Shown in pieces: positions 1 to 7,893 of a stretch of DNA of 64,000 nt (positions are counted from its first letter, which is position 1; every line of letters begins with the position of its first letter). The position numbers and the translations under genes were made by a program. This DNA comes from Kaistella soli. Lineage in GTDB: Bacteria; Bacteroidota; Bacteroidia; Flavobacteriales; Weeksellaceae. The notes below the pieces were generated by a model. It did no database searches, was not told where the DNA came from, and saw only the letters and a program-made list of their open reading frames with translations. The stretch covers positions 496,001 through 560,000 of the forward strand of contig NZ_JAHOPF010000001.1 of NCBI RefSeq assembly GCF_019038595.1, read 5' to 3'.

Positions 1-680
1 GTGCAATGAGTGAGGAACAAAACCAAAGTGCAGCATTGCGCGGAATAGCCTCGCAGCTTCAATCTTATGGAATCAGTCCCGGAAAAGTAAGTGCGGGAAA
101 TATTCAGAAAAGCACTGCGGTTACAGCACCGATTTCCGGCTATGTATCCAACGTGAATGTTACCGTGGGACAGTATGTTTCGCCTGCCGAAGTGCTTTAT
201 ACTATTGTCAACAGCAGCCGGACTCATCTGGAACTGAAGGTTTTCGAAAAAGACCTGAATAAAATTTCGGTAGGACAGCGGGTATATGCTTTTACCAACC
301 AAAATCCTGAGAAAAAGTACGCTGCCACAGTCAAACTCATCGGCAAAGATTTCGCCGCAGACCGCAGTGTCTTGGTGCACTGTGATTTAATTGATAACGA
401 TCAGTCTTTAATACCCGGAACTTTTATGAATGCTGAAGTTGAGGTGAACGCCGAAGAAGGTTTTGTAGTGCCCGACGATGCTATTGTAACCTGGGAAAAC
501 AGACAGTACATCTTTGAAGAAGTGAAACCCAAAAGTTTCAGAATGTTTCCTGTCACCATCGGAAATTCAGAAAACGGATATACAGAACTTTCGAACTTCG
601 ACATGAAAAACGCCGGTAAAAAGTTTGTAATTAAAGGCGCTTACACCCTGTTAATGGCCATTAAAAATGTAGAAGAGTAA
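1..680 (+). CDS. RND efflux periplasmic adaptor (HlyD/CusB-like), 3' part
   Basis: The C-terminal part of a membrane-fusion protein that would link an inner-membrane RND pump to an outer-membrane channel. The reading frame is open at the left edge (first full codon at base 3), so the 5' end lies outside the window and the Met at base 6 is probably internal. The visible part has the lipoyl/barrel hinge (VTAPISGYVSNVNVTVGQYV) followed by a beta-barrel stretch (THLELKVFEKDLNKISVGQ) and a membrane-proximal domain, as in CusB/CzcB-type adaptors. The substrate (metal or drug) cannot be told from this piece. The pump gene would be expected to the left; nothing to the right belongs to this operon. 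Confidence 0.85.
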   Translation, partial: AMSEEQNQSAALRGIASQLQSYGISPGKVSAGNIQKSTAVTAPISGYVSNVNVTVGQYVSPAEVLYTIVNSSRTHLELKVFEKDLNKISVGQRVYAFTNQNPEKKYAATVKLIGKDFAADRSVLVHCDLIDNDQSLIPGTFMNAEVEVNAEEGFVVPDDAIVTWENRQYIFEEVKPKSFRMFPVTIGNSENGYTELSNFDMKNAGKKFVIKGAYTLLMAIKNVEE

Positions 681-681
681 T

Positions 682-698
682 AAAACTCTTGAGTTTTT
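682..698 (+). terminator. Weak hairpin after the adaptor gene
   Basis: A 6-bp stem AAAACT/AGTTTT with a 4-base loop followed by one more T, directly after the adaptor stop codon. It is A/T-rich and short, so it is only a candidate terminator. Confidence 0.3.
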
Positions 699-717
699 AA
701 ACTGTATAAAAATCAGT

Positions 718-770
718 AATCCAGTGTTTTATGAATTAAAAATGATTAAATTTGTATAAAGCGCTGGATT
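718..770 (+). promoter_or_regulatory. Promoter of the ferritin/VIT gene, flanked by an inverted repeat
   Basis: A TAAATTTG box (747-754) matches the Bacteroidetes -7 consensus TAnnTTTG. It is bracketed by AATCCAGTG (718-726) and CGCTGGATT (762-770), which are inverted copies of each other with 8 of 9 positions matching. The left arm lies near the expected -33 region and the right arm near the transcription start, so a dimeric regulator could bind here. That role is inference. Confidence 0.45.
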
Positions 771-813
771 AAAACTGATATACTTGTTATCAACCTCTTA
801 AAAACAGTAAATA

Positions 814-1911
814 ATGAACTTAAAAAACATACAGACAGAAGTTGATGCTTCTTTTCTTTACCGAATTTTAGCTGAAAAAGAAGAAAATAAGAATGTAAAA
901 GAGGTCTTCCGGCAAATGAGTGAAATTGAAAAATCTCATGCTTTGGCATTCCTGAAAAAGACAGGGCTCACCGAAAACCAGATGCCGAAACCGTCCGGAA
1001 GGGCAAAAACTTTAAAGGTCATCGGTTCATTAATTGGTTACGATTATGTTCTTGGTGTGTTAATGGATACTGAAAAAAGCCTTGCAAATTCGGTGGGAAA
1101 AGCCAGAATAAAAACCGGCACACCGGCGTCTGTTTCCGATACTTCGCATGTGAAAATTTTGGAAACTGTCCTGGAAAACAATCCTGAAGTTGCCGGCAAT
1201 GTGCTTTCAAGATTTGAAAAAAGACACCGTTCGGTGGGAGGAAATGCTTTAAGAGCTGCGGTTTTAGGCGGAAATGACGGTTTGGTTTCCAATTTTTCTC
1301 TCGTGATGGGAATTGCGGGAGCGACTTCCGGACAAAGTGAAGTTTTGCTGACAGGTTTGGCCGGTTTGTTAGCCGGAGCACTTTCCATGGCGCTTGGCGA
1401 ATGGATTTCGGTACAGAGTTCAAAAGAACTTTACGAGAACCAAATGTCTCTGGAAATGGATGAACTGGAAGTGAATCCTGAAGGCGAACTGAAAGAAATC
1501 GCCCTCATCTACCGCGCAAAAGGAATACCGCAACAGCAGGCAGAAAAAATGGCTGATCAGATGATGAGTGATAAATCTTCAGCGCACCAGTTTCTGGTGC
1601 AGGAGGAGTTGGGAATAAACGTTGAAGAATTAAAAGGATCCGCGATGGAAGCAGCTTTAGCATCGTTTTTCCTTTTTGCAGTGGGCGCTATCATTCCGGT
1701 TATTCCGTTTTTCTTTTGGGGCGGAACCAAAGCTATTGTTTTCAGCGCAGGATTCAGCGCAGTCGGTTTATTCCTGATTGGTTCGGCAATCACGCTGTTC
1801 ACCGGAAAAAGCGTCTGGTTCTCGGGAATGAGACAGGTCATTTTCGGTCTTTTGGCGGCGGCAATAACCTTTGCGATCGGAAGACTTATTGGAGTTTCTG
1901 TGATGGGGTAA
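814..1911 (+). CDS. MbfA-like ferritin-domain/VIT1-CCC1 membrane transporter
   Basis: A 365-residue fusion of an N-terminal rubrerythrin/ferritin-like helical domain (about residues 1-140) and a C-terminal VIT1/CCC1 membrane domain (about 143-365). The ferritin part has acidic positions and an ExxH pair (E39, H42) of the type that binds iron. The VIT part starts with the family signature ALRAAVLGGNDGLVSNFSLV and has several hydrophobic segments. In characterised MbfA proteins this layout is an inner-membrane iron exporter in which the ferritin domain senses or feeds iron. Here iron or manganese export is inferred from the domain order. It has its own promoter and no operon partner; the trp leader follows about 55 bases downstream. 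Confidence 0.8.
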   Translation: MNLKNIQTEVDASFLYRILAEKEENKNVKEVFRQMSEIEKSHALAFLKKTGLTENQMPKPSGRAKTLKVIGSLIGYDYVLGVLMDTEKSLANSVGKARIKTGTPASVSDTSHVKILETVLENNPEVAGNVLSRFEKRHRSVGGNALRAAVLGGNDGLVSNFSLVMGIAGATSGQSEVLLTGLAGLLAGALSMALGEWISVQSSKELYENQMSLEMDELEVNPEGELKEIALIYRAKGIPQQQAEKMADQMMSDKSSAHQFLVQEELGINVEELKGSAMEAALASFFLFAVGAIIPVIPFFFWGGTKAIVFSAGFSAVGLFLIGSAITLFTGKSVWFSGMRQVIFGLLAAAITFAIGRLIGVSVMG

Positions 1912-1954
1912 TTTAAAATTCTGAAAAAAATTCTGTTTTTTTGAAAAACATTTC

Positions 1955-1962
1955 TATATTTG
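1955..1962 (+). promoter_or_regulatory. trp operon promoter, -7 box
   Basis: TATATTTG matches TAnnTTTG exactly. No good -33 TTTG lies at the usual distance (a T-rich run with TTTG at 1940-1943 is too close). The box ends only 5 bases before the ATG of the leader peptide, so the mRNA probably starts at or within a base or two of that ATG. Confidence 0.6.
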
Positions 1963-1967
1963 TCCCA

Positions 1968-2042
1968 ATGAAAACGATCAACAATACAAACTGGTGGTGG
2001 CCTCAAAACTTTCAAAGTCTTGAGCACTGTTCTTTTGTGTAA
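1968..2042 (+). CDS. trpL: trp leader peptide (24 aa, three consecutive Trp codons)
   Basis: A 24-codon ORF ending in TAA, with TGG TGG TGG at 1992-2000 inside the motif NWWWPQ. It sits between the promoter box and the attenuator hairpin in front of trpE. Ribosome stalling on the Trp codons would decide which RNA hairpin forms. There is no room for a Shine-Dalgarno sequence between promoter and ATG, so translation is probably leaderless. Three Trp residues in 24 are far above chance, and the hairpins around it fit attenuation. Confidence 0.85.
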   Translation: MKTINNTNWWWPQNFQSLEHCSFV

Positions 2043-2097
2043 ATATATCCCAACAAAAAAATAAGAAGACTTTGACATTGCGTTAAAGTCTTTTTTT
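2002..2097 (+). promoter_or_regulatory. Transcription attenuator of the trp operon
   Basis: Four RNA segments can be traced. Segments 1:2 pair CTCAAaAC (2002-2009) with GTcTTGAG (2017-2024), right after the Trp codons (pause hairpin). Segments 2:3 pair TCAAAGTCTT (2012-2021) with AAGACTTTGA (2066-2075), a 10-bp antiterminator. Segments 3:4 pair AAGACTTTGAC (2066-2076) with GTTAAAGTCTT (2082-2092), an 11-bp stem with one G-U pair and a run of T to 2097, the terminator. A ribosome stalled at 1992-2000 covers segment 1, frees segment 2 to hold segment 3 and so prevents termination when charged tRNA-Trp is low. All pairings are read from the sequence; the mechanism is the classical model. Confidence 0.85.
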
Positions 2098-2120
2098 ATT
2101 TTTAAAACCCAGGAATTACA

Positions 2121-3542
2121 ATGAAATTTAATCAACATATTAAACTGAAAACCACCGTAAAATCTACACTGAGCGATCTTTTTACGCCCATCGGAATTTA
2201 CCTCAGGCTTCGCGACCAGTTTCGGGATACCATCCTTTTAGAAAGCGCCGGAAATCAGAATACCGCCAATAATTTTTCATTTATCGCAGTGAATGCCATT
2301 GCCGGAATCGAAATCAGAAATTATCAGGAAGCACAGATTAAATTCCCGCTTGAAAGCGCCGAAAAAATCAATATAGAAAAGGAAAAACTTACTGATCTAC
2401 TTCAGAATTTTTCAAAAACATTTGAATGCCAGGAGCCGAATTTACCTGTCGGAAAATCTGCACAGGGATTTTTTGGTTATACTTCTTATGATGCAATTCC
2501 GTTTTTCGAAAATATTAAATTTAAAGAGGTTTCAGAGGAAAACAGAATTCCATTGTTGCGTTACCGCCTTTATCAGTACGTGATTGCCATTAATCACCAC
2601 AATGATGAAATGTTTCTGATTGAAAATAAAATTGAAGGTTTAAAATCTGAAGCTGCAGTCATTGAAAATTTAATCCAGCAAAAAAATGCCCCGATTTTCC
2701 CGTTTGAAAAAACAGGAGAGGAAGAATCAAATTTGACCGATGAAGAATACAGAAATTCAGTGGAAACAGCAAAAAAACACTGTTTCCGCGGGGATGTTTT
2801 TCAGTTGGTTTTGAGCCGCAGATTTCAGCAGAAGTTTGTTGGCGATGAATTCAATGTTTACCGCGCCTTACGGAATATCAATCCATCGCCTTATCTGTTT
2901 TTCTTTGATTATGGAGATTATAAACTGATAGGTTCAAGTCCTGAAAGTCAGCTGATCATCAAGGATAATCACGCCATTATTCATCCGATCGCCGGAACTT
3001 TCAAACGGACCGGAAACATAGAGGAAGATTTAAAGGCCGCGGAAGAACTTAAAAAAGACGCAAAAGAAAATGCTGAACATACGATGCTTGTTGATCTGGC
3101 GAGAAATGATTTAAGTATTCTCGGGAAAAATACTAAAGTTTCCAAACTGAAAGAAATCCAGTTTTTCTCTCATGTGATTCACATGGTCTCGGAAGTAACA
3201 ACCGAAATTTCCGAAGAACAGAATCCTTATGAAATGATCGCCGCTACCTTTCCTCAGGGAACATTGAGCGGCGCCCCAAAATACCGCGCCATGCAGCTTA
3301 TCGATGACTATGAGAAAACCTCACGGAGCTATTATGGCGGCTGTATCGGATTTGTCGGTTTCGACGGAAGCTGCAATCAGGCGATTATGATCCGCACATT
3401 TTTAAGCAAAAACAATACTTTGTATTATCAGGCCGGCGCCGGAATTGTCGCGAAATCACAGGCGGAACTTGAACTCCAAGAGGTAAACAACAAGCTTGGA
3501 GCTTTAAAGAAAGCAATTCTGAAAGCAGAAAAACTCGCTTAA
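2121..3542 (+). CDS. trpE: Anthranilate synthase component I
   Basis: The 473-residue aminase subunit turns chorismate and ammonia (from TrpG) into anthranilate, the first step of tryptophan synthesis. The N-terminal part carries LLESA (about residues 39-43), which in the family contributes to tryptophan feedback binding. The chorismate-binding domain fills the C-terminal half, with IAGTFKRTG, HTMLVDLARNDL and TLSGAPKYRAMQLID. Length is normal. It is the first structural gene after the attenuator, 23 bases past its T-run, and trpG follows after 27 bases. Regulation is probably by attenuation and product inhibition. Confidence 0.96.
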   Translation: MKFNQHIKLKTTVKSTLSDLFTPIGIYLRLRDQFRDTILLESAGNQNTANNFSFIAVNAIAGIEIRNYQEAQIKFPLESAEKINIEKEKLTDLLQNFSKTFECQEPNLPVGKSAQGFFGYTSYDAIPFFENIKFKEVSEENRIPLLRYRLYQYVIAINHHNDEMFLIENKIEGLKSEAAVIENLIQQKNAPIFPFEKTGEEESNLTDEEYRNSVETAKKHCFRGDVFQLVLSRRFQQKFVGDEFNVYRALRNINPSPYLFFFDYGDYKLIGSSPESQLIIKDNHAIIHPIAGTFKRTGNIEEDLKAAEELKKDAKENAEHTMLVDLARNDLSILGKNTKVSKLKEIQFFSHVIHMVSEVTTEISEEQNPYEMIAATFPQGTLSGAPKYRAMQLIDDYEKTSRSYYGGCIGFVGFDGSCNQAIMIRTFLSKNNTLYYQAGAGIVAKSQAELELQEVNNKLGALKKAILKAEKLA

Positions 3543-3569
3543 ATCATTATCCACAATTAATAAATCCAC

Positions 3570-4136
3570 ATGAAAATATTAGTCTTCGACAATTACGACA
3601 GTTTTACCTACAATCTCGTTCAGATGATTGAACAGATTATCGGTGAAAAAGTAGAGGTTTTCAGAAACGATCAGATCTCTTTGGAAGAAATAGAGAAATA
3701 CGACAAGATTATTCTTTCACCGGGTCCGGGAATTCCCGAAGAAGCCGGAATCTTGCTTGATGTTATTAAAAAATATGCGCCTATAAAATCAATTCTCGGA
3801 GTTTGCCTTGGTCAGCAGGCAATTGCAGAGGCTTTTGGCGGAAGCTTGATCAACCTTTCAGAAATCTATCACGGTGTTGCGACGGAATCCACGCAGATTA
3901 AGGAACATAAAATTTTCAGGAATTTACCTGAGACTTTGGAAGTTGGCAGATATCATTCGTGGGCAGTAAATCCTGAAGATTTCCCTGAAGAACTAGAAAT
4001 CACAAGCATCGATAAAAACGGAATGATCATGAGTTTGAAACACAGAACTTACGATGTTCACGCTGTTCAGTATCACCCGGAAAGTATTTTAACGCCGGAT
4101 GGAAAGCAGATTTTGGAAAACTTTCTTAATGATTAA
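3570..4136 (+). CDS. trpG: Anthranilate synthase component II (glutamine amidotransferase)
   Basis: A 188-residue class I glutamine amidotransferase that supplies ammonia to TrpE. Visible motifs are FDNYDSFTYNLVQ at the N-terminus, the oxyanion region SPGPGIP, the nucleophile Cys79 in GVCLGQQ, and the His/Glu pair in VQYHPESILTP. No fusion to TrpD or TrpE is present. In some bacteria this subunit also serves PabB; no second pabA is visible here. It lies between trpE and trpD in the operon. Confidence 0.95.
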   Translation: MKILVFDNYDSFTYNLVQMIEQIIGEKVEVFRNDQISLEEIEKYDKIILSPGPGIPEEAGILLDVIKKYAPIKSILGVCLGQQAIAEAFGGSLINLSEIYHGVATESTQIKEHKIFRNLPETLEVGRYHSWAVNPEDFPEELEITSIDKNGMIMSLKHRTYDVHAVQYHPESILTPDGKQILENFLND

Positions 4137-4174
4137 TTGTTGATAACTATTTGTTAATTATTAATTATCAAATT

Positions 4175-4188
4175 CTAACCACTAACCA
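4175..4188 (+). repeat. Heptanucleotide repeat, 2 units, before trpD
   Basis: CTAACCA occurs twice in tandem in the 58-base trpG-trpD gap, 6 bases before the trpD ATG. The unit resembles the 7-mers found inside trpF. Confidence 0.5.
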
Positions 4189-4194
4189 TTAAAA

Positions 4195-5181
4195 ATGAAA
4201 CAGATTTTACAATATTTATTCAACCACAATACGCTTTCAAAAGCTGAAGCGAAATCCATTCTCACTGAAATTGCCCAAAACAAATTCAATGAAAATGAAG
4301 TCACCGCATTTGTTACGGTTTTTCTGATGCGCAGCATTACGCTCGAAGAAATGGAGGGTTTTCAGGAAGCGCTTCTGCGGCTTTCTGTAACGGTTGATTT
4401 GGGAACCGAAGATTTGGTGGATATCGTAGGAACCGGCGGTGACGGGAAAGATACGTTCAATATTTCTACGCTCGCAAGTTTTGTGGTGGCCGGAACCGGT
4501 CAAAAAGTCGCGAAACACGGCAATTACGGCGTTTCATCCATTTCAGGTTCGTCCAATGTGCTGGAAGAGCTCGGCTATAAGTTTAAAACCAGCTCAGAAG
4601 ATTTACGTGGAGATTTGTTTAAAGGAAATATCTGTTTTCTTCACGCGCCGCTGTTTCATCCGGCCTTACGCTCGGTCGCGCCTTTAAGAAAAGGATTGGG
4701 CTTAAGAACGTTCTTCAATATTCTGGGTCCGCTGGTCAATCCTGCAAAACCTAAGTTTTCGATGATTGGAGTGTACAGTTTAGAAATTGCTCGGATTTAT
4801 CAGTATCTGCTGCAGAAAAAACAGGATAATTTTCTCCTCGTTCATGCACTCGACGGTTACGACGAGATTTCACTGACTTCAGATACCAAGATTTTCGATA
4901 AATCCGGAGAATATATCTTTTCTGCCCAGGAATTGGGATTTAAAAATACAGACGCCGAAAGTATTTTCGGGGGAAGTACTAAGCAGGATGCAGCAAAAAT
5001 TTTTAAATCCGTTCTGGAAGGTAATGGATCTTACGAACAGAATTCGGTAGTGCTTGCCAATGCGGCTATGGCTTTAAAAAACACAGAAAAATACGGTGAT
5101 TACAGCGATTGTCTCGCTTTGGCTGTAGAAAGTTTAGAAAGCGGAAAAGCGCTCAAAAGCTTACAGAATATATTAAATTAA
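4195..5181 (+). CDS. trpD: Anthranilate phosphoribosyltransferase
   Basis: The 328-residue enzyme joins anthranilate to PRPP to give phosphoribosyl-anthranilate. The glycine-rich PRPP loop VGTGGDGKDTFNIS lies near residue 80. Further family signatures are KHGNYGVSSISGSS and LGLRTFFNILGPLVNP. An N-terminal helical domain precedes the Rossmann-like domain, and the length is typical. It follows trpG after 58 bases and precedes trpC by 9 bases. Confidence 0.96.
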   Translation: MKQILQYLFNHNTLSKAEAKSILTEIAQNKFNENEVTAFVTVFLMRSITLEEMEGFQEALLRLSVTVDLGTEDLVDIVGTGGDGKDTFNISTLASFVVAGTGQKVAKHGNYGVSSISGSSNVLEELGYKFKTSSEDLRGDLFKGNICFLHAPLFHPALRSVAPLRKGLGLRTFFNILGPLVNPAKPKFSMIGVYSLEIARIYQYLLQKKQDNFLLVHALDGYDEISLTSDTKIFDKSGEYIFSAQELGFKNTDAESIFGGSTKQDAAKIFKSVLEGNGSYEQNSVVLANAAMALKNTEKYGDYSDCLALAVESLESGKALKSLQNILN

Positions 5182-5190
5182 CAGCTGGAA

Positions 5191-5970
5191 ATGAATATTT
5201 TAGATCAGATTATCGCAGCGAAGAAGAAAGAAATTCAGGTTTCAAAATCTCAAATTTCAGTGGAGCAGCTGAAAGATTCCGAGTTTTTTGACCGTGAAAC
5301 TTTTTCATTAAAAGAAAGCCTGAAATCAAAATCGGGAATCATTGCAGAATTCAAACGGAAGTCACCGAGCAAAGGAATTATCAGCGAAAAAGCTAACGTT
5401 TTGGAAGTGGCAAAGTCATATGAAAACTTTGGCGCGAGCGGAATTTCAATTTTAACGGATTCTGATTTTTTTGGTGGAAATTTTGTGGATATTTTAAAGG
5501 TCAGAAAAGAAATTAATATTCCGGTTTTGAGGAAAGATTTCATGATTGATGAATATCAGTTTTATGAAGCAAAATCCATCGGGGCGGATGTTGTTTTATT
5601 AATAGCTGCCTGTCTGTCAGCAAGTCAGGTTCATGAATTTACAGAACTGTCACATCAGTTGGGTTTAGAAGTCCTGCTCGAAATACACACTGAAGATGAA
5701 CTCATGCATTTCAATAATAACGTTGATTTAGTGGGAATTAATAACAGGAATCTGAAAGATTTTAAAGTGGATCTGCAGCATTCCGTTAACCTTAAAAATC
5801 TTTTGCCCGAAGGTACCTTATACGTTGCAGAAAGCGGAATTTACAGCGTGGAAGATTTTAAATTCCTTAAAGAAAAAGGCTTTGACGGTTTCTTAATGGG
5901 TGAATATTTTATGAAAAATGAAAATCCCGGGACAGCTTTTGAAGAATTTATAACCAAAATATCATCATGA
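5191..5970 (+). CDS. trpC: Indole-3-glycerol phosphate synthase
   Basis: A 259-residue TIM-barrel enzyme that closes the indole ring from CdRP. Catalytic-site signatures are IIAEFKRKSPSKG (about residues 49-61), VLRKDFMIDEYQ, VGINNRNLKDF and VAESGIYS. It is not fused to TrpF, unlike in enterobacteria. Its TGA overlaps the trpF start in an ATGA, suggesting translational coupling. Confidence 0.96.
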   Translation: MNILDQIIAAKKKEIQVSKSQISVEQLKDSEFFDRETFSLKESLKSKSGIIAEFKRKSPSKGIISEKANVLEVAKSYENFGASGISILTDSDFFGGNFVDILKVRKEINIPVLRKDFMIDEYQFYEAKSIGADVVLLIAACLSASQVHEFTELSHQLGLEVLLEIHTEDELMHFNNNVDLVGINNRNLKDFKVDLQHSVNLKNLLPEGTLYVAESGIYSVEDFKFLKEKGFDGFLMGEYFMKNENPGTAFEEFITKISS

Positions 5971-6596
5971 AACTGAAAATTTGCGGCCTTACAAAGCCTG
6001 ATCAAATTCAGGAATTAATTGATCTGAAAACCGACTTTCTGGGCTTTATATTTTATGAAAAATCTCCCAGATATGTTTTAGATCATTTAAGCTTAAACGA
6101 GATTTCAGGAATTAATCATGCTGGAAAAGTGGGAGTTTTTGTCAATGAGACAGTAGAAAATATTGCGGCAGTTGCTGAAGATGCAGCGTTGAATTATATC
6201 CAGCTTCATGGCGACGAAGACGAAAACTATATTACTGAATTGCGTAGTAAATTAAATAGCGAAATTAAAATCATTAAAGTGATAAGAATCGGAAACCAAA
6301 CCACCGAAGAACTTCAAAAAACCATCAACCATCAACCCTCAGCCATCAACTTTATTCTTTTCGATACCGATTCAAAAGTATTTGGCGGTACAGGAAAAAC
6401 ATTTGAATGGCAAATTTTAAACAGTATAGAAATCACCAAGCCCTACTTTTTGAGTGGCGGAATTTCTTTGGAAAATATCAGTCAGCTATCAACTATCAAC
6501 CATCCACCTTTTTCACTGGACATCAATTCAAAATTTGAAACCGAACCCGGCGTAAAAGATCTTCAAAAAATAAAACAATTCTATGAAAAATTATAA
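5967..6596 (+). CDS. trpF: Phosphoribosylanthranilate isomerase
   Basis: A 209-residue TIM-barrel isomerase (PRA to CdRP). Motifs are [11 protein letters not shown] with the catalytic Cys near residue 5, [17 protein letters not shown], and [13 protein letters not shown] with the catalytic Asp in the preceding FDTD. It overlaps trpC by 4 bases and trpB by 14 bases. Oddly, two blocks are encoded by 7-base tandem repeats (6321-6348 and 6486-6506), giving the stretches [10 protein letters not shown] and LSTINHPP. They lie where the family tolerates loop changes. The frame stays open and all catalytic motifs are present, so the enzyme should be active. Confidence 0.95.
   Translation: MKLKICGLTKPDQIQELIDLKTDFLGFIFYEKSPRYVLDHLSLNEISGINHAGKVGVFVNETVENIAAVAEDAALNYIQLHGDEDENYITELRSKLNSEIKIIKVIRIGNQTTEELQKTINHQPSAINFILFDTDSKVFGGTGKTFEWQILNSIEITKPYFLSGGISLENISQLSTINHPPFSLDINSKFETEPGVKDLQKIKQFYEKL
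6321..6348 (+). repeat. Heptanucleotide tandem repeat inside trpF (4 units)
   Basis: Four units: ACCATCA, ACCATCA, ACCCTCA, GCCATCA. It is in coding sequence and translates as TINHQPSAI in the trpF frame. Confidence 0.7.
6486..6506 (+). repeat. Second heptanucleotide repeat inside trpF (3 units)
   Basis: Three units: CTATCAA, CTATCAA, CCATCCA, encoding LSTINHP near the phosphate-binding end of TrpF. Confidence 0.6.
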
Positions 6597-7764
6597 GAAT
6601 CCTGACGAAAACGGCTATTACGGCGAATTTGGCGGCGCCTTTGTTCCCGAAATGCTTTTTCCAAATGTGGAGGAATTACAGAATAACTATCTCAACATCA
6701 TCGAATCTTCTGAATTCAAAGAAGAGTTCCGGGATTTATTAAAAAACTACGTCGGGAGAGCCACACCATTATATTTTGCAGAGAATCTCAGTGAAAAATA
6801 CCAGACTCAGATTTATCTTAAAAGAGAAGATTTGAATCATACCGGCGCACACAAAATCAACAATGCTTTAGGACAGGCTTTGCTTGCCAAAAAACTGGGA
6901 AAACACCGGATTATAGCGGAAACCGGAGCCGGACAACACGGTGTCGCTACCGCAACAGCATGCGCACTGCTCGGTTTGGAATGTATCGTTTACATGGGCG
7001 AAGTCGATATTGCAAGACAGGCTCCAAATGTAGCGAGAATGAAAATGCTCGGCGCCACTGTGATTCCTGCAACTTCAGGATCCAAAACGCTGAAAGATGC
7101 GGTGAATGAAGCTTTACGCGACTGGATCAACAATTCCACAACAACGCACTACATCATCGGAAGTGTGGTGGGTCCGCATCCTTTTCCCGATTTGGTGGCA
7201 AGGTTTCAAAGTGTGATTTCAGAAGAAATAAAATGGCAGCTGAAAGAAAAAATTGGCAGGGAAAATCCCGATTATGTAATGGCATGTGTGGGCGGCGGAA
7301 GCAATGCTGCAGGAACTTTCTACCATTTCGTGAATGAAGAGGATGTAAAACTTATCGCTGCAGAAGCCGGCGGTTTTGGTGTGGATTCCGGTAAATCTGC
7401 AGCCACGACATTTCTCGGAACTTTGGGCGTTTTGCATGGCAGCAAAAGTCTGGTGATGCAGACAGAAGACGGTCAGGTGATCGAACCGCATTCCATTTCC
7501 GCGGGACTGGATTATCCGGGAATCGGACCATTTCATGCGAATCTGTTTAAAGAAAAAAGAGCGGAATTTTTCTCCATCAATGATGATGAAGCTTTAAAAT
7601 CTGCGATGGAACTCACGAAACTGGAAGGCATCATTCCTGCTTTAGAATCTGCTCACGCTTTAGCCGTTCTGGAAAAGAAAAAATTCAGGGAAGACGATGT
7701 CGTCGTGGTCTGCCTGAGCGGTCGCGGAGATAAAGACATGGAAACTTACCTTAAACATTTGTAG
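6583..7764 (+). CDS. trpB: Tryptophan synthase beta subunit
   Basis: A 393-residue PLP enzyme that condenses indole with serine. The PLP lysine is K91 in [14 protein letters not shown]. Other signatures are [25 protein letters not shown] (phosphate loop), [11 protein letters not shown] and LSGRGDKDM near the C-terminus. It is the canonical TrpB1 type and starts inside the end of trpF (14-base overlap), so it is probably translationally coupled. The usual partner trpA follows only after a 129-base gap holding a palindromic repeat. Confidence 0.97.
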   Translation: MKNYKNPDENGYYGEFGGAFVPEMLFPNVEELQNNYLNIIESSEFKEEFRDLLKNYVGRATPLYFAENLSEKYQTQIYLKREDLNHTGAHKINNALGQALLAKKLGKHRIIAETGAGQHGVATATACALLGLECIVYMGEVDIARQAPNVARMKMLGATVIPATSGSKTLKDAVNEALRDWINNSTTTHYIIGSVVGPHPFPDLVARFQSVISEEIKWQLKEKIGRENPDYVMACVGGGSNAAGTFYHFVNEEDVKLIAAEAGGFGVDSGKSAATTFLGTLGVLHGSKSLVMQTEDGQVIEPHSISAGLDYPGIGPFHANLFKEKRAEFFSINDDEALKSAMELTKLEGIIPALESAHALAVLEKKKFREDDVVVVCLSGRGDKDMETYLKHL

Positions 7765-7772
7765 CAGTATTT

Positions 7773-7855
7773 GGGCGCCTTAATCCGCCTTCCGCTCCCG
7801 CTTTTTTGTTCCGCTCCGCTGCACAAAAAGAGCTCCGCTCACGTCGGGGCGTGGG
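7773..7855. repeat. GC-rich palindromic intergenic repeat (copy A)
   Basis: It fills most of the trpB-trpA gap. A central CTTTTTTGT...ACAAAAAG inverted pair (7801-7830) encloses a C/G-rich spacer, followed by GAGCTCCG and GTCGGGGCG. It shares the pattern CTTTTTT-spacer-AAAAAGAGCTC, then TCGGGGC, with the element at 11409-11494. I recall similar elements in many Chryseobacterium-type genomes, but copy number cannot be checked here. Confidence 0.6.
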
Positions 7856-7893
7856 TTTCGGTATTTTAAGAATATTTAGTAAAAACAAGAATT

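Noticed and set aside
1557-2138. 193-codon minus-strand ORF across the VIT gene end and trp leader
   Set aside because: It overlaps the VIT gene, leader peptide and attenuator, all of which have direct support.
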